NCBI GenBank assembly: GCA_029210725.1
Contig: JARGFM010000035.1
Location: 1-34,962 of the forward strand
Length of the DNA: 34,962 nt
Reading direction: 5' to 3'
Origin: Bacteroidales bacterium
Lineage (GTDB): Bacteria; Bacteroidota; Bacteroidia; Bacteroidales; GCA-2748055
Made by a program: the position numbers and the translations under genes. Position 1 is the first letter of the stretch; every line of letters begins with the position of its first letter. Under the pieces are notes generated by a model. The model was not told the origin of the DNA and made no database searches. It was given only the letters and a program-made list of their open reading frames with translations. Below are positions 17,401-23,788 of this stretch, in pieces.

Positions 17401-17872
17401 GGCTGAGCTCTTCCCGGACCGTATCTTCCTCCGTGCTCTTATACAGCATCTTACGGGCTTCCTGGCTGCTCAGATAATTGGAAATGATGCTGGCCAGGTT
17501 CTCAATCAGCTGCCGCTCCTCCTTCAGAAAGGGCCCCTCGTCCATCTCGGGAAAGGCCTTCAGGTAGAACACCTCGATAGATCCTTTCCTGCTGTCTATG
17601 GTCTCGAACTTCTTTTCAAGCCGCCAGTCGCCCTCCCTGAAGCCCTGGCTTGAATAATCCCTGCCTTCGAACCAGACCCGGGCCACGGTCATTTCGGGGT
17701 ATTGCCAGGCCCTCGGCAAAATCTCCGCAATCTGAGTCAGGGTCTCCTCAATGGACCGGTTCTCCTTAATGATCTGGGTGGTCTCATTGATACAGGTGAG
17801 TTCCTTGAGGCGTTCCTTCCTCTCGGCAATCAATCGTTGAATATCTTCTTCGGACCGGGGTACCAGGCTCAC
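14384..17872 (-). CDS. GAF - receiver - PEP-synthase-type ATP-binding domain protein (first paralogue)
   Basis: A 1162-residue paralogue of the protein at 11425. It adds a sensory N-terminus: a helix (about 8-45), then a GAF-like domain to about 135 (WQYPEMTVARVWFEG, GSIEVFYLKAFPEMDEGPF, ERQLIENLASII). Receiver-like domain 1 (about 193-330) has lost the acceptor, with Leu256 in FDMVILM. Receiver 2 (about 340-485) is intact: Glu346/Asp347, Asp417 (VISDVKF), Ser451, Lys470. The PPDK N-terminal ATP-binding domain starts at GGKGRG (605-610), with PLAVRSSSLLEDS (694-706) and FSGIFETYL. No phosphohistidine or PEP-binding domain follows; instead the GPGRWGTRDPFIGIPVNWSQIS module ends the protein. 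It likely senses a signal and controls an ATP-dependent activity, possibly with its paralogue as partner. It lies 180 bases after korB; co-transcription with korAB is possible but unproven. Confidence 0.85.
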   Translation of the reverse strand: MSLVPRSEEDIQRLIAERKERLKELTCINETTQIIKENRSIEETLTQIAEILPRAWQYPEMTVARVWFEGRDYSSQGFREGDWRLEKKFETIDSRKGSIEVFYLKAFPEMDEGPFLKEERQLIENLASIISNYLSSQEARKMLYKSTEEDTVREELSQFQHPRDVSSRMLLQKFLAKQNANRDIFHDLMRYKVKEILLVATLYDAFSIEKEGRFSEHILGEYSQLNLTSMPRVTGVSTYEEAIEQLNSRHFDMVILMIGNDKVTPMQVSARVKNDYPYIPIYVLLNNDREVSSFKETNPTLSNIDRLFVWNGDSSIFFVMVKHLEDKVNVENDTQLGLVKTILLVEDSEIYYSRYLPLLYNTVLEQTKRIIDDVSTDELFKVLRLRARPKILLATTYEEAIQTVGKYQDSLLCVISDVKFPKEDKMDHQAGFSLISQVREMIKGLPTVIQSSDIKNSQRAFELKSTFINKNSETLLQDIRNFIMHHLGFGSFIYRDSGGMKIAEAQSLKEFEKHIDSIPSESLVYHGKRNHFSLWLMARGEIKIAKIIHPVKVTDFKTPDDFRNYLKYVIKKYRNESNTGKIVNFEGSALLDESNIVSMGSGALGGKGRGCAFINTLIYNLNFSEIIPEMNIRTPLTAIIGTDEFDIFMERNKLMEAVHQESDYEQIRARFLEGDLSYNLEKHLKEMLKLVNRPLAVRSSSLLEDSTMQPFSGIFETYLIPNNHPDFNVRFRQLKDAIKLVYSSIYSPHSMRYFEAINFSLEDEKMAVVIQDVVGTYHEDHFYPHLSGTAQSHNYYPVAHMEPEDGFAIAGLGLGHYVVNGERAYRFSPKYPTLEMSSIQSQLRDSQVEFMALDMIHSEVDFCKEGSEANLHRLPISEAEKHEVLKHLASTFDVENERIEPGISNPGPRILNFANILKYEYVPLAKALTLIMDVGKEALGSPVELEYAVDLDPAANGKPSFFILQIKPMMGTGGEYTFDTGGIDPKEMLIYAEKSMGNGMLDQITDLIYVDPEEFDKMRTREMAVQIEQLNRKMVLEDRKYILIGPGRWGTRDPFIGIPVNWSQISNAKVIVETSLDEFPLDASLGSHFFHNVTSMNVGYFSIQHDSSTSFIRWDELAGQELIEESGFVKHIRFQEPVCIMMDGKKRISIILKHACKLNNGA

Positions 17873-17908
17873 TTTGTTTGGATTTGGACAGAAAGTTAGC
17901 AGTAAGTT

Positions 17909-18004
17909 TTGAATCTTCCTAACCCGGCCGGCACCGGACCTATGAAGCTCTTAGCCCGGCCGGCACCTGACCTATGAAGATCTTAGCCCGGCCGGCACCT
18001 GACC
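17909..18004. repeat. 32-bp tandem repeat in the korB / GAF-receiver spacer
   Basis: Two nearly identical 32-base units (17941-17972 and 17973-18004) and one degenerate unit before them (about 17909-17940) share the core CCCGGCCGGCACC followed by TGACCTATGAAG. The core contains the palindrome GCCGGC. They fill much of the 180-base gap between korB and the downstream gene. No T-tract follows, so this is not a clear terminator. Confidence 0.85.
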
Positions 18005-18052
18005 GCCGGGATCAGCAAATTCAGGGATTTTTTGCCACAATGGCTTAAAAGA

Positions 18053-19084
18053 CTAACCCTTACTCTCAAACACGTTCCCGCTGTGCAGCAGGTCGTCCAT
18101 GTTTTTGATTTTAGTGGTCTTTCTGGCGTGCTGTACCTGGTCGTACATTTCCGATTCGTAAACCGTGGAGTCGGTAGCCCGGATCACCCCCATGGCTACC
18201 GGAAACTCCGGAAGCTCCATGCGCACCAGCCGGTAGTGGTTGGTATCGTCCGGGTCCTGTGCATTGTGAACAATCAGGTCCTCTTCCGTGACCCCGTTTT
18301 CCCCGATGGTCACCACCTCCATCCTGTTGCATCTCATCATCAGTCCCTTGTTGCGCTCCTTTCCGAAGATCATGGGCTTCCCGTGTTCCAGAAAGATCTG
18401 GTGGTCATCCCGCACTTCCTTACCGGTAATATCCTTATGCACCTGGTTGGCAAAGATTATGCAGTTCAGCAGGATCTCCACCACACTGGTTCCCTTGTGC
18501 TCGGCAGCCGCCTTAAATACCTTATGCATCATCCTGGGATCGCTGTCCACCGTACGGGCAAAGAAGGTCCCCTGGGCCCCCATAGCCAGTTCACCCGGAC
18601 TGAAGGCATTCTCGATGGTTCCGTCCGGAGAAGTCTTGGTTATGCTCCCTTTGGGAGTGGTAGGGGAATACTGACCCTTGGTAAGACCGTAGATCTTATT
18701 GTTGAACAGCAGGATATTTACATTGATGTTCCGCCTGATCGTATGGATAAAATGGTTCCCTCCAATGGCCATGGAATCACCGTCGCCGGTAACGATCCAC
18801 ACACTCAGGTTGGGATTGGACACCTTGATCCCCGAGGCGATCGGATTGGCCCGCCCGTGCAGGCTGTGAAATCCATAGGTATTGATGTAATAGGGAAAGC
18901 GCGACGAACAGCCGATCCCCGATACAAAGACCACCTTATCCTTATCGATGCCTGTTTCCGGCAATACATTTTTGACGGTAGCCAGTACAGAATGCCCCCC
19001 GCATCCGGCGCACCATTTAACCGGTCCGTCCAGTTTATAATCCTCTTTTGTGCTAACAGCTACAGGTTCAAAGTTGTGTGCCAT
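18053..19084 (-). CDS. korB: 2-oxoacid:ferredoxin oxidoreductase, beta subunit
   Basis: A 343-residue thiamine-diphosphate subunit of a 2-oxoacid:ferredoxin oxidoreductase, probably acting on 2-oxoglutarate and forming or consuming succinyl-CoA with reduced ferredoxin. The 4Fe-4S cluster cysteines are Cys25 and Cys28 (CAGCGGH), Cys59 (GIGCSSRF) and Cys208. The TPP motif is VTGDGDSMAIGGNHFIH (98-114) with NNKIYGLTKGQ closing it. It starts 5 bases after korA and clearly forms an operon with it. Substrate preference for 2-oxoglutarate is inferred from the two-subunit arrangement common in Bacteroidota; pyruvate or other 2-oxoacids are not excluded. No separate ferredoxin-like delta subunit is in the window. 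Confidence 0.94.
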   Translation of the reverse strand: MAHNFEPVAVSTKEDYKLDGPVKWCAGCGGHSVLATVKNVLPETGIDKDKVVFVSGIGCSSRFPYYINTYGFHSLHGRANPIASGIKVSNPNLSVWIVTGDGDSMAIGGNHFIHTIRRNINVNILLFNNKIYGLTKGQYSPTTPKGSITKTSPDGTIENAFSPGELAMGAQGTFFARTVDSDPRMMHKVFKAAAEHKGTSVVEILLNCIIFANQVHKDITGKEVRDDHQIFLEHGKPMIFGKERNKGLMMRCNRMEVVTIGENGVTEEDLIVHNAQDPDDTNHYRLVRMELPEFPVAMGVIRATDSTVYESEMYDQVQHARKTTKIKNMDDLLHSGNVFESKG

Positions 19085-19089
19085 GATTC

Positions 19090-20940
19090 CTATTTTATCG
19101 ATTCCAGAACTTCATTAATCTTCACCTTCAATTCAGAAATAAACAGCGGCAATCCCTGCACCTTATTATACTGCAGGTACTCAAACTGGGGATGACGGGA
19201 ACGCAAATGAGAGGCAAACTGCCCCAGGTTCAGTTCGCATACCAGGATCTTCTTATACCTGGAAAACACCTCTTCGGTATTGCCCGGCAGGGGATTGATG
19301 TAGTTGAACTGCGCCAGGGCCACACTTTTCCCCTCCTCATACAGGTCCTTCACCGCACTGACCAGGGCCCCGTAGGTGCCTCCCCAGCCCACTACCAGCA
19401 GGTCGCCTTCCTCCTTGCCGACAACCTCCTGATCCGGGATAAATTCGACCACCTTCTGCACCTTCTTCTCACGCAATTCCACCATCACCTGGTGATTCAT
19501 GGGGTCGTGCGACACCACTCCCGTCACATCCTCCTTTTCCAGTCCCCCTACCCGGTGACGCAGTCCGGGCTGTCCCGGGACGGCCCAGTAGCGGTTAAGC
19601 CTTTCGGGATCACGCTTGTAAGGCTGGAAGTCCTCTTCGTTGTCCTTCACTTTCGGGGGATGAATCTCCGGCATATCCTTCATGGAAGGGATCTTCCACA
19701 GCTCCGAGCCGTTGGCCAGGTAGCCGTCTGTCAGCAGGATTACCGGGGTCATATGTTCCAGGGATAGTTTTGCGGCCTGGAAGGCATAATTAAAACAGTT
19801 AGCCGGCGATGTGGCCGCCAGGACGATGCAGGGCGACTCCCCGTTCCGTCCGTAAAGCGCCTGCAGCAGGTCCGACTGTTCGGTCTTGGTAGGCAGCCCG
19901 GTGGAGGGCCCGCCCCGCTGAACGTTCACAATCACAAGGGGCAGCTCGGTGATCACCGCCAGCCCGATGGCCTCCCCCTTCAGAGCCAGTCCAGGCCCGG
20001 AAGTGCTGGTACAGGCCAGCTTTCCGGCAAAAGAGGCCCCGATGGCCGAACTGATCCCGGCTATCTCATCCTCGGCCTGAAATGCAATAGCACCCAGGTG
20101 CTTGCGCTTGGTAATCTCCTGCAGGATCTCGGTGGCCGGGGTGATGGGATAGGATCCCAGGAACAGCTCCAGACCCGCTTTCTCGGCGGCAGCCAGCAAA
20201 CCCCAGGCTGTGGCCTGGTTGCCCGTGATATTCCGGTACAGCCCCTTCTTTCCTTTTACCGGGTCCACATGAAAGGTGGTAGAGAGCGCTTCAATGGTCT
20301 CTGCATAATTGTATCCTTCATGCAAGACCGCAATATTCGCTTTGACCAGCACCGGTTTTGTCTTGAACTTCTCCTTCAGAAAGTCCTCCCCGATTTTAAT
20401 ATCGCGGTTAAAGAGCCAGTAGAGCAGACCCGCCACAAACTGGTTCCGGGTTTTTTCCGCATTTTTGCTGTCAAGCCCGTTCTGCATGGCCACATCGCGC
20501 GAAAGCATACTGATGGGAGCCTTCACCACATTGTAACCATCCAGGGAATCATCGTGAAGAGGATCCTCCTCATAGCCGGCCTTCTTATAGTGCTTGTTGT
20601 CGAAGTTGTCTATATCGATAATGATGGTGGCCCCATCCTTCACCCACTTCATATTTGCTTTCAGAGCGGCGGGGTTCATGGCCACCAGTACATCGGCCTG
20701 GTCGCCCGGAGTGGATACCTCCTTATGACCGATATGCACCTGGAAGCCCGATACACCTGCCACCGTACCCTGGGGTGCCCTGATCTCCGAAGGGTAGTCG
20801 GGGAAGGTGGACAAATCGTTCCCGATAAATGCAGAGGTATCTGAAAACTGCGTTCCTGTAAGTTGCATACCATCGCCCGAATCGCCTGCAAACTTCACAA
20901 CTACCTCGTCCAGCTCAATGACCCTGTGGTTTTTTGCCAT
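19090..20940 (-). CDS. korA: 2-oxoacid:ferredoxin oxidoreductase, fused gamma-alpha subunit
   Basis: A 616-residue subunit in which the gamma domain (about 10-190: VVKFAGDSGDGMQLTG, SEIRAPQGTVAGVSGFQVHIG, VLVAMNPAA) is fused ahead of the alpha domain (about 210-590: GNQATAWGLLAAAEKAGL, YPITPATEIL, EDEIAGISSAIGASFAG, TSTSGPGLALKGEAIG, RGGPSTGLPTKTEQSDL). The alpha domain binds the 2-oxoacid and CoA side of the reaction, while KorB supplies TPP and the cluster. It is the first gene of the korAB operon, preceded by a long divergent non-coding region with a possible TAACTTTG -7 element. The fused form and the lack of a delta ferredoxin are standard for bacterial KorAB. Confidence 0.95.
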   Translation of the reverse strand: MAKNHRVIELDEVVVKFAGDSGDGMQLTGTQFSDTSAFIGNDLSTFPDYPSEIRAPQGTVAGVSGFQVHIGHKEVSTPGDQADVLVAMNPAALKANMKWVKDGATIIIDIDNFDNKHYKKAGYEEDPLHDDSLDGYNVVKAPISMLSRDVAMQNGLDSKNAEKTRNQFVAGLLYWLFNRDIKIGEDFLKEKFKTKPVLVKANIAVLHEGYNYAETIEALSTTFHVDPVKGKKGLYRNITGNQATAWGLLAAAEKAGLELFLGSYPITPATEILQEITKRKHLGAIAFQAEDEIAGISSAIGASFAGKLACTSTSGPGLALKGEAIGLAVITELPLVIVNVQRGGPSTGLPTKTEQSDLLQALYGRNGESPCIVLAATSPANCFNYAFQAAKLSLEHMTPVILLTDGYLANGSELWKIPSMKDMPEIHPPKVKDNEEDFQPYKRDPERLNRYWAVPGQPGLRHRVGGLEKEDVTGVVSHDPMNHQVMVELREKKVQKVVEFIPDQEVVGKEEGDLLVVGWGGTYGALVSAVKDLYEEGKSVALAQFNYINPLPGNTEEVFSRYKKILVCELNLGQFASHLRSRHPQFEYLQYNKVQGLPLFISELKVKINEVLESIK

Positions 20941-20968
20941 GGGTAAAAAAATTTGAAAGTTAAATTGT

Positions 20969-21012
20969 CAGATTATTTGAACGTTTATATCAGATTATTT
21001 GAACGTTTATAT
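20969..21012. repeat. perfect 22-bp tandem duplication upstream of korA
   Basis: Bases 20969-20990 and 20991-21012 are identical 22-base units, each beginning CAGATTATTTGAACG and ending TTATAT. They lie 28 bases upstream of the korA start, inside the probable 5' leader. Confidence 0.95.
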
Positions 21013-21076
21013 ATGGATATTCTCAAGATAGAATATTGATCCTCTGGTCCCTGCTAAATAATTGTTAAATACAGTT

Positions 21077-21098
21077 CAAAGTTAGGTATTTTAATACC
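21077..21098 (-). promoter_or_regulatory. possible korA promoter -7 element with adjoining palindrome
   Basis: On the minus strand TAACTTTG (plus 21077-21084) matches the Bacteroidota -7 consensus TAnnTTTG. Directly upstream, plus 21085-21098 is the hairpin-capable palindrome GGTATT-TT-AATACC, which could be an operator between the -7 and -33 positions. No TTTG -33 box is found at the usual distance. It would give a leader of about 130 bases containing the 22-bp duplication. Confidence 0.3.
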
Positions 21099-21187
21099 CG
21101 GGTGTTAATCCCGTCTCCATTTTCTTAACATTTTCTTAAACATGACAGGCATTCCTACAAAACAGGGCCTGAATGTTTAAAAGTTTT

Positions 21188-21253
21188 CGTTTATCTCAAA
21201 GACCGCCATCGTTTATTTCAAAGACCGCCATCGTTGATCTCAAAGACCGTTCT
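21188..21253. repeat. three 22-bp tandem units
   Basis: Units 21188-21209, 21210-21231 and 21232-21253 share a CGTT-A/G-AT-C/T-TCAAAGACCG pattern. The first two differ at one base; the third diverges at its end. The sequence is unrelated to the neighbouring duplications although the period is the same. Confidence 0.9.
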
Positions 21254-21291
21254 TATATAGTTAACCATGTAAATATATAGATATTTACAGA

Positions 21292-21337
21292 TAAAACGAA
21301 AGAAGCATCTCGTCTAAAACGAAAGAAGCATCTCGTC
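21292..21337. repeat. perfect 23-bp tandem duplication
   Basis: Units 21292-21314 and 21315-21337 are identical, reading TAAAACGAAAGAAGC and ending in ATCTCGTC. Unrelated in sequence to the other blocks in this spacer. Confidence 0.95.
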
Positions 21338-21404
21338 AATTGTCCTGGACATTGTCCAAAAAGCTGCATGGCTCCGCTGAATTACAAACCTGATCCATTT
21401 TTCT

Positions 21405-21448
21405 CATGTTTGGGTAGTCGTTTTTCCATGTTTGGGTAGTCGTTTTTC
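21405..21448. repeat. perfect 22-bp tandem duplication
   Basis: Units 21405-21426 and 21427-21448 are identical, beginning CATGTTTGGGTAGTC and ending in GTTTTTC. Confidence 0.95.
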
Positions 21449-21609
21449 CAGTTTTTTTGACATAACAACTCTGTTACATTATAATGCAACTCTCACTTTC
21501 AATACTTCCGCTTCTTATAAAACAATGCTTTTTAACCCATTATATTTAAGACAGATAGAAGAATCATGATTGGAAATTTAAAATGGAGGAAATGTAAAGT
21601 AATAACGAA

Positions 21610-21629
21610 ATGTAACAAACATGTTACAT
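21610..21629. promoter_or_regulatory. dyad-symmetric site, possible regulator binding site
   Basis: ATGTAAC (21610-21616) and GTTACAT (21623-21629) form a perfect 7-base inverted repeat around a 6-base centre. A third half-site GTTACAT lies at 21473-21479. The symmetry and spacing suit a dimeric DNA-binding protein. No regulator is encoded beside it, and chance occurrence in AT-rich sequence is possible. Confidence 0.3.
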
Positions 21630-21669
21630 CAAGTTTTCAGGTAAACGGATGCCCCCAAATGCCCGCACA

Positions 21670-21757
21670 GAAATCCCTGTATACCTGAATAGAAATCTCC
21701 AATTTCCCGCACTGAAATCGCCATTTCCCAGCACTGAAATCTCCTGAATACCAATAT
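21670..21757. repeat. degenerate 22-bp repeat, about four units
   Basis: Units start with GAAATC at 21670, 21692, 21714 and 21736, an exact 22-base spacing. The middle two are closest (GAAATC-T/G-CCAATTTCCC type, ending GCACT); the outer two have diverged and share CCTGAATA. Confidence 0.75.
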
Positions 21758-21955
21758 ACCGCCAGAGGCCTCTCCCGATTTATCCTGGCTTATCTATGCA
21801 GCCCGGTTCTGCCCGCTGATCCGGCCGCAGGCAGCGGGTATACGCTCGCTGGATTCAATATCTGCTTGAATATTCGCTGCAGAAACTGTATTTTACTGCG
21901 CGAAAAACCGGGAGCACCATACAGACCTTCACATCTAACAAAGCGGAATACACAG

Positions 21956-22576
21956 ATGGCGATAATTAAAAGCGTAAGAGGATTCACCCCTAAAACGGGA
22001 AAGAACTGCTACCTGGCCGACAGCGCCACCCTGATCGGCGATGTGGTTTTGGGCGATGACTGTTCCATCTGGTTCTCTGCGGTGTTACGCGGCGATGTAA
22101 ATCCCATCCGCCTGGGGAACAGGGTGAATATCCAGGATAACTGCACCCTCCATACTACCTTCAACGAATCGGTGGTGGAGATCGGCGACGATGTGACCGT
22201 CGGTCACAATGTGGTGATCCATGGTGCCCGCATCGAAAGTCATGCGCTTATCGGGATCGGATCGGTTCTGCTGGACCATGTGGTGGTGGGCTCCAACACT
22301 CTGGTAGCGGCCGGGTCGGTAGTGCTGGAGAGAAGCGTCCTGGAGCCCAACAGCCTCTATGCCGGTATTCCTGCCAAACGGATCAAAACCGTGGATCCCC
22401 GGCGGGTGGAGACCATGATCAAACGGATAGCCAAAGATTATGTGATGTACGCCGCCTGGTATAAAGAGGATCCGGAAAACCTCGAAGATCAGGGAAACCG
22501 CCAAAATCAGGGAAACCGCCAAAATCAGGGAAACCGAAAAGATCAGGGAAACCGCCAAGATCCGGAGGATAAATAG
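21956..22576 (+). CDS. gamma-carbonic anhydrase family protein with repetitive tail
   Basis: A 206-residue left-handed beta-helix protein of the gamma-carbonic anhydrase/YrdA family, built from hexapeptide repeats (about 15-160). Candidate zinc ligands are the His in NCTLHTTF and the two His in VGHNVVIHG; GDVNPIRLGN is the typical Arg loop. It may hydrate CO2, but many YrdA-type members have no shown activity. I chose the ATG at 21956 (MAIIKSVRGF) because homologous sequence begins there; an upstream in-frame ATG at 21866 adds 30 unrelated residues. After the helix region a hydrophilic tail of Gln/Asn/Gly/Arg repeats (about 172-203) is encoded by an 18-base tandem repeat, which looks like a recent extension. 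Confidence 0.9.
   Translation: MAIIKSVRGFTPKTGKNCYLADSATLIGDVVLGDDCSIWFSAVLRGDVNPIRLGNRVNIQDNCTLHTTFNESVVEIGDDVTVGHNVVIHGARIESHALIGIGSVLLDHVVVGSNTLVAAGSVVLERSVLEPNSLYAGIPAKRIKTVDPRRVETMIKRIAKDYVMYAAWYKEDPENLEDQGNRQNQGNRQNQGNRKDQGNRQDPEDK
22470..22566. repeat. 18-bp in-frame tandem repeat in the carbonic anhydrase 3' end
   Basis: Units of 18 bases (core ATCAGGGAAACCGCCAA) run 22488-22505, 22506-22523, 22524-22541 and 22542-22559, with degenerate copies on both sides (22470-22487 and from 22560). As 18 is a multiple of three, copy-number change alters tail length without frameshift; the encoded unit is a DQGNRQ/NQGNRQ hexapeptide. Confidence 0.95.
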
Positions 22577-22617
22577 TCTTTGGAGCAGGCAGGCGCATTT
22601 CTGCAAGACCTGGCTCC

Positions 22618-23514
22618 CTAGCCCCAGATATTCCGCTTTAGCAGGCTGATCTTCTCGTTAAAGAACATATTGGCGATCACCCCGAAATAAGGGGTGTGAT
22701 CGGAGACATAAAATTGATTGTCGCCGGCCCTGCTGGTGGCCAGCAGATCCTTTCCGGAAAGAAGCTCCTGCACAGAAAGCGCCACAATCCGTGGCGTATC
22801 GAGCACATTCACCTCAAAGTTCAGGAAGCGGCTGATCTGGTTGCGGATGATGGGATAGTGGGTACAGCCCAGGATCAGGGTATCGATACCGTTGAGTTCC
22901 TTGCGGGAGAGATAGGACCGGATAATGGCATTGGAAATATCATCGAACACGAAACCCTCCTCGATCATGGGAACAAACAGGGGGGTAGCCAGGGAGCTGA
23001 CATTCAGACCGGGATGGGTCACCTTTGAAATTTCATTGGAATCGGCCAGCAAATGAGACAGGGTCTCCCTGATCTTCCGTTCGTAGGTTCCCGAATCGAT
23101 GGTCGCTTTGGTCCCGATGATCCCCACCGTGCTGGCATTGCCCGCCAGCGCCCTGGGGGTGCCCTCCGAGTCAAGAATGGAGCCCGTGTTGACACACACG
23201 TGGTTCACCACCGGATCAATCACATTCATGACCACAGCCCGGTCACCCACATGCGCTTTAACCTCATCGAAGGCATTGGAGGAGGCCGAGTTGCAGGCGA
23301 TCATAATCATCTTACAGTTCTGTTCCAGCAGGAAATCGGTAATCCCCAGCGAATACTGCACGATCGATTCACGCGACTTATCCCCGTAGGGCAGGTGGGC
23401 CGTATCTCCAAAATAAACCAGCTGTTCATTGGGAAGCAGGGTGTGCAGCGCATGCGCCACAGTAAGCCCGCCAACTCCCGAATCAAATAACCCTATGGGA
23501 CCATTCTTTGCCAC
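22618..23514 (-). CDS. murI: glutamate racemase
   Basis: A 298-residue cofactor-independent racemase that makes D-glutamate for peptidoglycan. The two catalytic cysteines are Cys74 (IACNSASSNAF) and Cys217 (LGCTHYPII), with the substrate loop FDSGVGGLTV (10-19) and YFGDTAHLPYGDKS (34-47). The start codon is GTG at 23512-23514, with the conserved N-terminus MAKNGPIGLFDSG directly after it. It is slightly longer than E. coli-type core enzymes because of an extended segment near 112-125. It lies downstream of the ompH pair on the same strand, but an intrinsic terminator and a 19-bp repeat array separate them, so it probably has its own promoter. Confidence 0.96.
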   Translation of the reverse strand: MAKNGPIGLFDSGVGGLTVAHALHTLLPNEQLVYFGDTAHLPYGDKSRESIVQYSLGITDFLLEQNCKMIMIACNSASSNAFDEVKAHVGDRAVVMNVIDPVVNHVCVNTGSILDSEGTPRALAGNASTVGIIGTKATIDSGTYERKIRETLSHLLADSNEISKVTHPGLNVSSLATPLFVPMIEEGFVFDDISNAIIRSYLSRKELNGIDTLILGCTHYPIIRNQISRFLNFEVNVLDTPRIVALSVQELLSGKDLLATSRAGDNQFYVSDHTPYFGVIANMFFNEKISLLKRNIWG

Positions 23515-23542
23515 AATATTTAAAATTTCCCGGTCTGCCTGA

Positions 23543-23640
23543 GCGGATCTCCAAATCTGGACCGGATCTCCAAATCAGGACCGGATCTCCAAATCAGGAC
23601 CGGATCTCCAAATCAGGACCGGATCTCCGAATCAGGACCG
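23543..23640. repeat. 19-bp tandem repeat, five copies plus a partial
   Basis: Units of 19 bases (CCGGATCTCCAAATCAGGA) occupy 23543-23561, 23562-23580, 23581-23599, 23600-23618 and 23619-23637, with a partial copy after. Three are identical, the outer two carry single or double changes. The array lies 29 bases upstream of the murI start, between it and the terminator. There are no spacers, so it is not a CRISPR. Confidence 0.95.
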
Positions 23641-23659
23641 GATTTTCAATAATGAAGGT

Positions 23660-23700
23660 ACAAAAAAAAGGATTGTGAAACGCTTTTGGCTTCACAATCC
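23660..23700 (-). terminator. intrinsic terminator of the ompH operon
   Basis: GGATTGTGAA (23670-23679) pairs perfectly with TTCACAATCC (23691-23700) around an 11-base loop. Read on the minus strand, the hairpin is followed by eight T residues (plus 23662-23669). It sits about 90 bases after the stop of the last ompH gene. This is the clearest terminator in the window. Confidence 0.88.
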
Positions 23701-23707
23701 TGAAATT

Positions 23708-23788
23708 TTATGCCTGGTCCGGTGTTATGCCTGATCCAATTAATGCCGGACCGGTTTTATACCCGGTCCAATGAATGCCGCTCCGGTA
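23708..23788. repeat. degenerate 32-bp tandem repeat after the last ompH gene
   Basis: Two 32-base units (23725-23756 and 23757-23788) share TTAT..CC-GGTCCAAT-AATGCCG..CCGGT, preceded by a truncated copy (23708-23724). The array abuts the ompH stop codon at 23789, and the period equals that of the unrelated repeat at 17909-18004. Confidence 0.75.

Larger units (their letters stand above)
20941..21955. other. 1-kb repeat-rich divergent non-coding region
   Basis: This spacer between korA (minus) and the gamma-carbonic anhydrase gene (plus) has no convincing coding sequence. It is AT-rich over most of its length and holds five separate blocks of short tandem duplication with 22-23-base periods (20969-21012, 21188-21253, 21292-21337, 21405-21448, 21670-21757), a dyad at 21610-21629, a palindrome at 21085-21098 and a GC-rich inverted repeat CCCGCTG/CAGCGGG (21812-21818 with 21832-21838). 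An upstream in-frame extension of the carbonic anhydrase gene back to 21866 exists but does not look like protein of that family. Confidence 0.7.

Noticed and set aside
11449-17653. Several long plus-strand open frames (up to about 450 codons)
   Set aside because: All are antisense to the two receiver/ATP-binding genes, whose motifs are well conserved between paralogues in the minus-strand frame.
11425-17872. Annotation as PEP synthase or pyruvate phosphate dikinase
   Set aside because: Only the N-terminal ATP-binding domain is present. The phosphohistidine and PEP-binding domains needed for that reaction are missing.
18032-19195. 387-codon plus-strand open frame
   Set aside because: Antisense to korB, which has all cluster cysteines and the TPP motif.
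23543-23640. CRISPR array
   Set aside because: The 19-base units are directly abutting with no spacers, and no cas gene is present.
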